Positions 1-6,551 of a stretch of DNA of 16,104 nt are shown here, piece by piece (position 1 is the first letter of the stretch; the number at the start of each line of letters is the position of its first letter). The notes under the pieces were generated by a model, which worked only from the letters and a program-made list of their open reading frames with translations, made no database searches and was not told where the DNA came from. The stretch is from NCBI GenBank assembly GCA_016716235.1, contig JADJWS010000006.1, positions 1 to 16,104 of the forward strand, given 5' to 3'. Origin of the DNA: Candidatus Defluviilinea gracilis (GTDB taxonomy: Bacteria > Chloroflexota > Anaerolineae > Anaerolineales > Villigracilaceae). A program made the translations under genes and the position numbers.

Positions 1-50
1 CCGCTGTCAAGCGCAAAGCAAGGTTTGAGTGATCCTCGGCGATCGTTTTT

Positions 51-80
51 TTGTCTAATTGTTGGCTCAACGTGTATAAT
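51..80 (+). promoter_or_regulatory. Sigma-70-type promoter for the peroxiredoxin gene
   Basis: A perfect TATAAT lies at 75-80, with TTGTCT at 51-56 as a 4/6 match to the -35 box and an 18-base spacer. Transcription would begin near 87, about 22 bases before the likely ATG at 109. The ATG at 79 overlaps the -10 box, so it cannot be the start of this transcript. The boxes are seen directly; use in the cell is inferred. Confidence 0.6.
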
Positions 81-108
81 GGGGAAAAATTCTTGGACGC
101 CAACCCCA

Positions 109-563
109 ATGCCAATTTCTGCTGGAATCTCTCCGCCCTGATTTTGAATTGCATGACGATACGAATATCGTAAGAAAACCGTCCGAGTATCGCGGCAGGA
201 ATGTGGTCTTATATTTTTATCCCGCCGATGATACGCCGGGTATTAAAGGAAGCCTGCTACTCTGCGATGATTATTCCGCGTATGAAATGCTGGGTATTGT
301 AATTCTTGGCGTCAGCCCGATACGGTCGAATCGCATGAAGTTCAAGAAAAAAATTTATGCTCCCATTCCCGTTATTAATTGACGAGGACATCGGGCTTGC
401 GATCTCATCAAGTCAGACCGAAGAAATTTTTAGGCAAGTCTTGCGAGTGGCGTATTGAGGATAATCACCGACGGCAACGGAACGATCGAAAGTGTTTGAG
501 CAAGTGCGCCCGGCGCAACACAGCGCGGAGGTTCTTGCGGCGTTGGCAGAGGCACTAGGCTGA
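109..563 (+). pseudogene. bcp: BCP-type (AhpC/TSA family) peroxiredoxin, broken by several indels
   Basis: Thiol peroxidase of the bacterioferritin co-migratory protein family, a cytoplasmic thioredoxin-dependent reducer of H2O2 and organic peroxides. No single frame covers it. The family sequence must be pieced together: MPISAGISPPDFEL from ATG 109, then after one extra base near 135-140 the signature block around NVVLYFYPADDTPG (about 200-240) and DDYSAYEMLG. PDTVESH appears in another frame at about 316-336, LPFPLLIDEDIGLA after the seven-A run at 347-353, and the C-terminal VFEQVRPAQHSAEVLAALAEALG ends at TGA 561-563 (read from about 493). The reconstructed length of about 150 residues is normal for the family. 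As written, the segment that should hold the peroxidatic Cys (C-T-K-E-A-C, about 241-265) is disrupted and three bases short. Because family residues persist on both sides of each indel, sequencing error is likelier than decay. Identity is confident; the exact start is less so. Confidence 0.85.
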
Positions 564-575
564 TCAGCCGTCCCT

Positions 576-602
576 GCGGAGGAAACGCGGGGTTTCATCC
601 GC
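576..602. other. Stem-loop in the bcp-coxB intergenic region
   Basis: GCGGAGGAAAC (576-586) pairs with GTTTCATCCGC (592-602) with one mismatch around a 5-base loop, starting 13 bases after the bcp stop. There is no T-tract after it, so it is not a standard intrinsic terminator. It may be an RNA 3'-end structure. Confidence 0.4.
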
Positions 603-610
603 TGTGAAAA

Positions 611-639
611 TTGTGACAATCTGGGAATTATGATAAACT
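611..639 (+). promoter_or_regulatory. Candidate promoter for the cox structural genes
   Basis: TTGTGA (611-616), a 17-base spacer and TAAACT (634-639) lie about 55 bases before the coxB GTG. Each box matches the sigma-70 consensus at 4 of 6 bases. TATGAT overlaps at 629-634 as an alternative -10. A short inverted repeat, TCTGAT (649-654) with ATCAGA (668-673) followed by TTTT, would sit in the leader RNA. The rest of the 564-693 gap holds nothing I recognise. Confidence 0.35.
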
Positions 640-693
640 TAGGCGGCTTCTGATCGGGGGTCTCCTCATCAGATTTTATTTCAGAGAAGAGTA

Positions 694-1721
694 GTGCGAC
701 ATTTCATCGTTGTGGGAATATCAACCATTCTGGCGTCGGTCTTTTGTACATAGGGGCTGAGCGCGGCGCACTTGATACGCCTGTGGCGGCAGGCGCGCAG
801 GCGGTTCCGGGATCGATTGGATGTGGAACCTGATCTTGATCGTGATGTCATTTTTCTTTTCGCTCATTGTGTGCCCAAAGTGGGGTGCAGCCTGATGCGT
901 GTTCCGCCGCCCGGCCGAGGTGAAAGCGGGGAAGGCGCTCACTTTGAGGGGAATACCACGCTTGAGTTGTTTTGGACGGCGATCCTTTGTTGATCGTGGT
1001 TTTCTTTTTCGGTGCTTGGCGGCACAATTTAGCCCAAACATTGGCGCGAAACCCGCAGGCCCTGTTATTAAAGTAACAGGTTTGCAATGGTCGTGGAGGT
1101 TTGAGTACCCTGCCGATCCTGCGACCGGCTTGGTTGTGGTTTCCATCAGTTGCACATACCGGTCGGGGAGCAGGTGTTGTTGCGAATGATCTCCTCGGAT
1201 GTGATCATCCCTTCTGGGTTCCTGAATTCCGCGTCAAGCAAGACCGAGTGCCGGGGCGGTTTACGGAATTGACCATCACTCCCACTGAAGGGGGAGTTAC
1301 AAGGTGCGTTGCGCCGAGTTGTGCGGCACAAAGCACTATTCCATGGAAAACCCGGGCCATTATTCAATCGCAAGCAGAGTATGATGCTTGGTTGGCGGGT
1401 GAATTGGAAAAAGCGAAACTCGCCGCCTCTTCGCCCGGAGGGATTCGGGCAGTTGCTCGTTCAGCAAAACGGTTGCACGGCTTGCCACTCGCTTACCGGG
1501 GAACGTTGGTTGGGTCCCACCTGGTTTGGGTTATACGGCTCGCAAGTTGAAACTCTCAAACGGGCGCCACCGTGACTGCCGACGACGCCTTCATTACCGA
1601 GTCGATCAGCAACCCGCAGGCAAAGATCGTCAAGGGCTTTGAAACGGTTCAGATGGTTCAATACACATTTACTCCCGACGAACTCTCGGCAATCGTCGCA
1701 TATATCAAAACGATCAAGTAG
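694..1721 (+). pseudogene. coxB: Cytochrome c oxidase subunit II with fused cytochrome c domain (caa3 type), multiple frameshifts
   Basis: Receives electrons at the binuclear CuA centre and passes them to haem a in subunit I. The fused C-terminal cytochrome c is the mark of caa3 oxidases. GTG 694 opens MRHFIVVGISTILASV, a first membrane segment. A second follows around WMWNLILIVMSFFFSLIV (about 810-870). GEGAHFEGNTTLELFWTA (about 927-980) and IKVTGLQWSWRFEYP (about 1068-1112) are standard subunit II blocks. The CuA ligands are present: His in HPFWVPEF (about 1205-1228) and Cys, Cys, His, Met in CAELCGTKHYSM (1310-1345). The haem c motif CTACH is at 1474-1488, and the likely axial Met in FETVQM is at 1653-1655. 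The C-terminus ELSAIVAYIKTIK ends at TAG 1719-1721. At least six or seven frame changes are needed, but every functional residue survives, so I read this as an intact gene with indel errors. It is followed after 14 bases by coxA. Confidence 0.88.
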
Positions 1722-1735
1722 GCGGTGGAGGTTTC

Positions 1736-3788
1736 ATGAAAAATAACACTTTAGGAAGGGCTTTCCTTCTTCTTGTCATTGCCGGCGCGATCGGATACGG
1801 CATCGGTCTTGGCATTGATGCTGCGATCCGTGGCGAGCTGAAATTCTCGGCTTCTGTTCCTTCCGCATTCGCGTTGTTGTTTGGGTTTACGGCGTTCTTC
1901 TTTGGTTTGTACGGTTATCGCGGCATCACGCGCGGATTGGTCTTTCAAGTTGTCGGCACGGTGATCGGCGCGGCGCTTGTGACCCGTATCCGCGCGTTGA
2001 TGGGACTGGAAAGCATTGGCGCATTTCTGTTCACCGAACCGGCGTGGGTGTTTGGAGCGTTGGTGGGCGTGGTCTCTTTCTTCTTCGGCGTCGGCGTGAT
2101 GACCGATTGGGTGAAGTGGGCGCGGGGGATCGACACGCCCGACCACCATGAAGACGAGCCGGGCTGGCAAAAATACTTTGGCGTATCGCTGGATCACAAA
2201 GTCATTGGCATTCAATATACCGTCACAGCGTTGTTCCTCCTCGCGGTTGGCGGTACTTTTGCGCTAATCTTCCGCTCGGAACTTGCCGCATCGGGCTTGG
2301 ATTTCCTCACCCTTGAACTCGATGTCTTCAATCAGAACGGTCCTCAGATCTACAACACGCTCATGTCGCTTCACGGCATGATCATGATCGTCTCGATCCT
2401 GCTCGGTATCTCGGGCATTATGAATTATGTCGTTCCGCTTTTGGTGGGCGCGCACGATATGGCATTCCCGCGCATGAACGCCTTCGCGTACTGGGTGGCT
2501 GTGCCGGCTTCTGTTTTATTGTTGCTTGCGTTGATCCTCGGCGGTTTTGACACCGGCTGGACTGGTTATCCTCCGCTTTCCTCGCGCGCCCCGCTTGGCG
2601 TGCAAATGTTCTTTCTGGGCGTGTTCACAGCCGGTTGGTCGTCCATCCTCGGCGCGTTGAACGTGATCGCCACGGTCGTCCGTATGCGCGCCGAAAGGCA
2701 TGACCGCCATGCGGATGCCGATCCTCGTTTGGGCATCCGTCGCCACCTCCATCATCGCCCTGACCGCCACGCAGTTAATCGGTCTTTCCTTCCAATTGGT
2801 GATGTTCCAGCGCCTGTTTGGGATGGGATTCTTCGACCCCGGCAAAGGCGGCAACCCGGTTCTCTTCCAACATTTATTCTGGTTCTACTCCCACCCGGCG
2901 GTGTACGTTTTCGTTCTCCCCGGCTTGGGCGTGATCTCTGAACTCCTGCCGGTCTTCGTCCGCAAGCCGTTATTCGGGTATCGCTGGGTTGCGATGTCCT
3001 CGTTGGGCATTGCGCTGGTCGGTTTTGTGGTGTGGGCGCATCACATGTTCACCTCCGGTATGAACGAATACCTGCGCGTGCCGTTCATGTACAGCACCAT
3101 GCTGGTGGCTGTTCCCACGGGCGTGAAGTTCTTCTCGTGGGTGGCAACCATGTGGGGCGGAAAGATCGAGACGCCAACCCCGATGCTGTTCGTCCTCGGG
3201 TCTATTGTTGTATTTTTGCTGGGCGGCGTCACGGGTCCTCCAAACGCGATGGTCGCGCTCGACCTCCACTTGCATGACACCTACTGGGTCGTTGGACACT
3301 TCCACGACACGATCTTCGGCGGATTCGTCTTCCCGTTCTTTGCCGCCATTTATTATTGGTTCCCCAAAGCGACCGGCAGAAAAATGAACGAGTTCTGGGG
3401 CAAAGTGCACTTCTGGTTGATGACCCCCTCGTTCTTTGCGCTGACGCTCGGCATGATGTTCATCGGTCTGCGCGGCATGCGCCGCCGTATCGTGGATTAC
3501 GATCCGGCCCTCGGGTTCGATGGCGCGCAATTGTTCCTGACCGTTTGCGCCTTCCTCATCGCCATCTCGATCTTGATCTTCTTCATCAATTTCTTCCGAA
3601 GCATCAAGCATGGCGAGCCGGCCACAGGAAATGCGTGGAATTCTCGCTCGCCCGAATGGCAGGTTCCCTCGCCGATGCCGGCTCACAATTATGAAGTTCC
3701 ATTCGAAGTGGTTGGCGAACCGTATGATTACGGCTTGCCCGGTTCGAAATTTGTTGAATTCGCGGCGAAGTCAGCCGGGAAACATTAA
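1736..3788 (+). CDS. coxA: Cytochrome c oxidase subunit I, A2-type, with N-terminal membrane extension (one frameshift)
   Basis: Catalytic subunit holding haem a and the haem a3-CuB site; reduces O2 to water and pumps protons in the plasma membrane. ATG 1736 has a strong GGAGG four bases upstream. One extra A in the AAA at 2694-2696 breaks the frame; removing it joins VVRMRAE to GMTAMRMPILVW and gives about 683 residues. The usual start of the family (SLDHKVIGIQY) comes only at about residue 150. It is preceded by three or four hydrophobic segments (about residues 7-27, 41-62, 66-86, 98-122). In the core I see the haem a His in SLHGMIM, D-channel Asp in AHDMAFPRMN, CuB His and cross-linked Tyr in FYSHPAVY, the HH pair in WAHHMF, the K-channel Lys in VPTGVKFFSW, and both haem His in VGHFHDT. 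The helix VI Glu of A1 oxidases is replaced by the YSHPxV motif, so this is an A2-type enzyme. Twelve core helices are countable. It ends 22 bases before the next gene. Confidence 0.95.
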
Positions 3789-3810
3789 CTCAAAGGGCAG
3801 GTAGCCGTTC

Positions 3811-4620
3811 ATGTCGAACAAACAACAACATCCTAATTTACTGTCGCAGGGCGTGTTTATTTTCGTGTACCTTGCGGTGTTGACCGCGCTGGAATTCTTT
3901 GTCGCGATCACCTTCAACTCGGTCGTTATTCTTGTGGCGGTGGCGATTGTCAAAGCCGCCTTGGTGCTCTGGTATTACATGCACGTAAACAAGCTGAGTG
4001 AAAGCGACGAGAGCAACCACGAATCGTACGCCTACAAGAGCGGGACCAACCGCCTGGGCTTGTGGCTCTTTCTCGTCTCCGACTCGTTCGTGTTCGGCGG
4101 GTTGATGGTGATGCGCCTCAGCCTGCTGGGCATGACCCGCCCAGACCTCAGCCAAACCCTCGGGTTCTTTGTGACTGCGGTGCTTCTCATCTCCTCGTTC
4201 TTTATGAACCGCGGCGAAGTTGAACTGCACAACGGCAACCGCCAGGGATTTTTACGAAACATCATGGTCACCTTTGTGCTGGGCTTGTTCTTCCTGCTGG
4301 GCGTGATCCTGGTGGAGTGGCACACTGTGCCTGCCATTGCCGAACCAATCCTTCACTTATTCGGCGAGCCGGAAGGGAAAACGTTATTGAAAGCCTCGTC
4401 GGGTCCCGCAGGAGCGGCGTTCTTCATGATGACGGGAATGCATGCCTTTCACGTGTTGACCGGCTTGATCCTCCTCTTGATCATTTGGATCAACGGCAAA
4501 AGAGGCTTGTACGATGAGAAGCAGTACCCGGTCGAAGCCGCCGCGGTGTACTGGCACTTCATCGACGTGGTGTGGATTTTCTTCTACCCGGCGCTGTATC
4601 TGATCGGGACAGCGGTCTAA
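3811..4620 (+). CDS. Fused cytochrome c oxidase subunit IV-subunit III
   Basis: 269 residues joining two oxidase subunits in one chain. Residues 1-65 look like prokaryotic subunit IV: two membrane helices (about 16-34 and 38-60) and the typical end VLWYYMHVNKL. A polar linker (about 62-78, rich in Ser and Glu) leads to subunit III, which has five helices: about 80-102, 113-133, 147-170, 197-229, 242-266. The subunit III signatures are WLFLVSDSFVFGG (Asp where Glu is usual), GMHAFHVLTG, and YWHFIDVVWIFFYP. Subunit III supports sustained proton uptake and stability of subunit I; subunit IV is structural. It ends the structural gene block, since a strong terminator follows 40 bases later. Thermus-type caa3 fuses I with III; here the order is IV then III. 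I leave the symbol blank because coxC alone would hide the fusion. Confidence 0.93.
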   Translation: MSNKQQHPNLLSQGVFIFVYLAVLTALEFFVAITFNSVVILVAVAIVKAALVLWYYMHVNKLSESDESNHESYAYKSGTNRLGLWLFLVSDSFVFGGLMVMRLSLLGMTRPDLSQTLGFFVTAVLLISSFFMNRGEVELHNGNRQGFLRNIMVTFVLGLFFLLGVILVEWHTVPAIAEPILHLFGEPEGKTLLKASSGPAGAAFFMMTGMHAFHVLTGLILLLIIWINGKRGLYDEKQYPVEAAAVYWHFIDVVWIFFYPALYLIGTAV

Positions 4621-4660
4621 CGCAAACCAAGACGGCTTTCGGCGCGACACAATATGAACG

Positions 4661-4694
4661 CGGGGCGACCAGCACAAGGGTCGCCCCGTTTTTT
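4661..4694 (+). terminator. Rho-independent terminator after the oxidase structural genes
   Basis: A perfect 10-base stem, CGGGGCGACC (4661-4670) with GGTCGCCCCG (4679-4688), has an 8-base loop and is followed by six T (4689-4694). It lies between the subunit IV-III gene and the SCO gene, so the assembly genes get either readthrough or their own promoter. Seen directly. Confidence 0.93.
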
Positions 4695-4710
4695 GATGAA
4701 AGGTCAATTC

Positions 4711-5319
4711 ATGGATCGAAAAATTCTATTGGCGGGAATCGGCGCGTTAGTCCTGCTCATCACGATCATCACAGCCGTGATGATCTTTGGCAAACCAGAT
4801 CAATTTCGCGGCGCGTATTATGTCGAACCGTACCCGCTGGCTGGCGAGATCGAATTAGCGCGCGCCGATGGCTCTGTGTTCAAGTTAAGCGAACAGCGCG
4901 GCGGTGTTGTATTGCTCTTCTTTGGCTACACCTCCTGCCCGGATGTATGCCCAACCACGCTCGCGGATATGAAACTCGCCATCGAGGCGTTAAAACCCAC
5001 AGAAGCGCAACAGATCAAGGTGGTGTTCGTTACCGTCGACCCGGAACGTGACACGCCCCAGCGCGTGCAGGAATATGTGGATCATTTCAGCGCGTCGTTC
5101 ATTGGCTTGAGCGGCGACGAGTCTGAGCTGGCAACCGTTTGGAGCGATTATGGTATTTTCCGCGAAGTCATGGACAGCGAATCGGCCACCGGGTATCTCG
5201 TCAACCATACGGCGCGCATCTTGCTCATCGACCGCAACGGCAACCTGCGCCTCTCTTTTCCGTACGACGCGCCGGTGGAGGATATCATCCACGATTTGAA
5301 ACTGGTCTTGAAAGAATAG
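4711..5319 (+). CDS. SCO1/SenC/PrrC family copper chaperone
   Basis: Membrane-anchored thioredoxin-fold protein that delivers copper to, or reduces the cysteines of, the CuA site of subunit II. It has 202 residues: an N-terminal membrane anchor (about 5-26), then an outward-facing domain. The copper ligands are Cys76 and Cys80 in CPDVCP and His166 in LVNHTARI. FFGYTSC and FVTVDPERDTP are family blocks. I chose ATG 4711 because AAAGG lies 8 bases upstream; an ATG at 4696 is possible. A start near 4654 would lie inside the terminator stem. The next gene begins one base after this stop, so the two are surely co-transcribed. Neighbouring coxB (CuA) fits the role. Confidence 0.93.
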   Translation: MDRKILLAGIGALVLLITIITAVMIFGKPDQFRGAYYVEPYPLAGEIELARADGSVFKLSEQRGGVVLLFFGYTSCPDVCPTTLADMKLAIEALKPTEAQQIKVVFVTVDPERDTPQRVQEYVDHFSASFIGLSGDESELATVWSDYGIFREVMDSESATGYLVNHTARILLIDRNGNLRLSFPYDAPVEDIIHDLKLVLKE

Positions 5320-5320
5320 C

Positions 5321-5818
5321 ATGACCAGCAAAAAAATTTACATCAAACGGATCGGCATCTCCTTGTTCCTGGGCTTGCTGATCGGGGTAGCCTTAACCGA
5401 AACGCCCATCTTTTTACTCGGTCAGGCAACTCGCGCGCCGCAAGAGATCGTTTTGACCATACCCAACGGAACGTCGGAGCAAGTGGCGCGCGGCGAACAG
5501 CCTCCATCCATTCCGACAAACATGATGTTTGTTGTGGGCGATACGCTGATCGTCAACAACGAAGATGTGGTCGACCATAAATTGGGTCCGCTGTGGATTC
5601 CCGCAAAGGCTTCTGCCCGTTTATCTTTCAACCAAAAGGAAAGCCTCACGTACGAATGCACGTTTCAATCGGGGAATTACTTTGGGCTTGAAGTGCGCGA
5701 CGCGCTGACGCCGTATACGCACCTCGTTGGAATTCTCGGCACGGGTCTGCCGCTTGCCGTGCTGATCGCGTTGTATAGCCTTGTGATGCCGGTGAAAAAA
5801 GACCATGCTCCTGCGTAG
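5321..5818 (+). CDS. Membrane-anchored cupredoxin-like protein, probable oxidase assembly factor
   Basis: 165 residues with a membrane helix at each end (about 10-34 and 136-156) and a beta-rich domain facing outward between them. The middle reads like a cupredoxin fold: MFVVGDTLIVNNEDVVDHKLG (about 69-89), then a strand with YECTFQSGNYFGLEV (about 111-125). His86 and Cys113 sit where two copper ligands of a type 1 site would fall. I see no second His or Met after the Cys, so a full blue-copper site is doubtful. It lies one base after the SCO gene and overlaps SURF1 by 14 bases, so it belongs to the assembly operon. A role in copper handling is inferred from fold and position. I cannot name a characterised family. 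Confidence 0.75.
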   Translation: MTSKKIYIKRIGISLFLGLLIGVALTETPIFLLGQATRAPQEIVLTIPNGTSEQVARGEQPPSIPTNMMFVVGDTLIVNNEDVVDHKLGPLWIPAKASARLSFNQKESLTYECTFQSGNYFGLEVRDALTPYTHLVGILGTGLPLAVLIALYSLVMPVKKDHAPA

Positions 5819-6551
5819 AATGTTCAGCCGCGCGTGGCGGCTGACAACCCTCCTTGTCTTCGCCGGAACGCTGGTTTTGATTCGCCTCGGCATCTGGCAA
5901 CTGGATCGACTGGAAACGCGGCGCGCGGACAATGCGCATTACCTTGAAATGCGATCCAACGACCGCATCGATCTCAATGTTGAAATCCCCGAAGCCCTGG
6001 GCGAGATGAAAGACCGCGCCGCGACCGTGACAGGAAATTATGATTTCGAAAACCAGGTCGCCATGCGGAATCAGGAACGCCTTGGGCAATACGGATATCA
6101 CCTCTTCACCCCGCTTCGATTCGACGGGATGGCTGTTCTGGTCGACCGCGGCTGGATTCCCGCCGACGGGAACGACACGCCCGATGACTGGCGCAAGTAC
6201 GACGAGACCGGCCCGGTTGTTGTAGAGGGGTGGATTCAGCCGGGGCATGGCAAACCAGCCTTCGGTGGAATCCCCGACGCGCTTCCTCAGGATGGTTCCC
6301 CGCTCGAATTTTGGATCAACCCCGACGTGGCGAACATCGCCCGTCAGTTGCCGTACCCGATCCTGCCGGTCTACCTCCAACTTGCGGCTGTTGCGAATGA
6401 TACAACGCCGCCGATCGCGCCTGCGCAAGCCGAAAAGGATTTGACAGAAGGTTCGCATTTTGGGTATGCTATGCAGTGGTTCACCTTCGCCGCCTTGTTA
6501 TTCTTTGGCTACCCTTATTTTATAAAGAAACAGGATTCACTTTCCGCATGA
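5805..6551 (+). CDS. SURF1-family haem a insertion factor
   Basis: SURF1/Shy1 proteins aid haem a insertion into subunit I. The 248-residue length is normal. The family shape is two helices around an outward domain: N-terminal helix (about 14-30) ending in the signature GIWQLDRLETRR, the middle blocks VTGNYDFENQV and VLVDRGWIP, and the C-terminal helix region with HFGYAMQWFTFAALLFFGYP (about 217-236). The start at 5805 overlaps the previous gene by 14 bases; an ATG at 5820 (MFSRAWRL) is an alternative that would remove the overlap. Its stop overlaps the next start as ATGA, which indicates translational coupling to the haem synthesis gene. Confidence 0.92.
   Translation: MLLRRMFSRAWRLTTLLVFAGTLVLIRLGIWQLDRLETRRADNAHYLEMRSNDRIDLNVEIPEALGEMKDRAATVTGNYDFENQVAMRNQERLGQYGYHLFTPLRFDGMAVLVDRGWIPADGNDTPDDWRKYDETGPVVVEGWIQPGHGKPAFGGIPDALPQDGSPLEFWINPDVANIARQLPYPILPVYLQLAAVANDTTPPIAPAQAEKDLTEGSHFGYAMQWFTFAALLFFGYPYFIKKQDSLSA

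Noticed and set aside
20..55. Terminator of an upstream gene at the GATC...GATC and T7 run
   Set aside because: The possible stem is only 4 bases; too weak to call.
721..1155. Minus-strand open frame of 144 codons opposite coxB
   Set aside because: No recognisable domain, and the plus strand holds subunit II motifs across the whole stretch.
2690..2702. Programmed frameshift in coxA
   Set aside because: No slippery heptamer or downstream structure seen, +1 recoding is rare, and other genes here show indels of the same kind.
2970..3686. Minus-strand open frame of 238 codons within coxA
   Set aside because: The composition (His, Arg, Glu, Gln rich) is that of a reversed membrane protein gene; coxA motifs on the other strand explain the region.
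4654..4710. Upstream start for the SCO gene
   Set aside because: It lies in the terminator hairpin; ATG 4711 has a ribosome site and begins with a normal membrane anchor.
6476..6547. Upstream start for the CtaA-CtaB fusion
   Set aside because: It would overlap SURF1 by more than 70 bases; ATG 6548 makes a standard 4-base overlap and begins before a good first helix.
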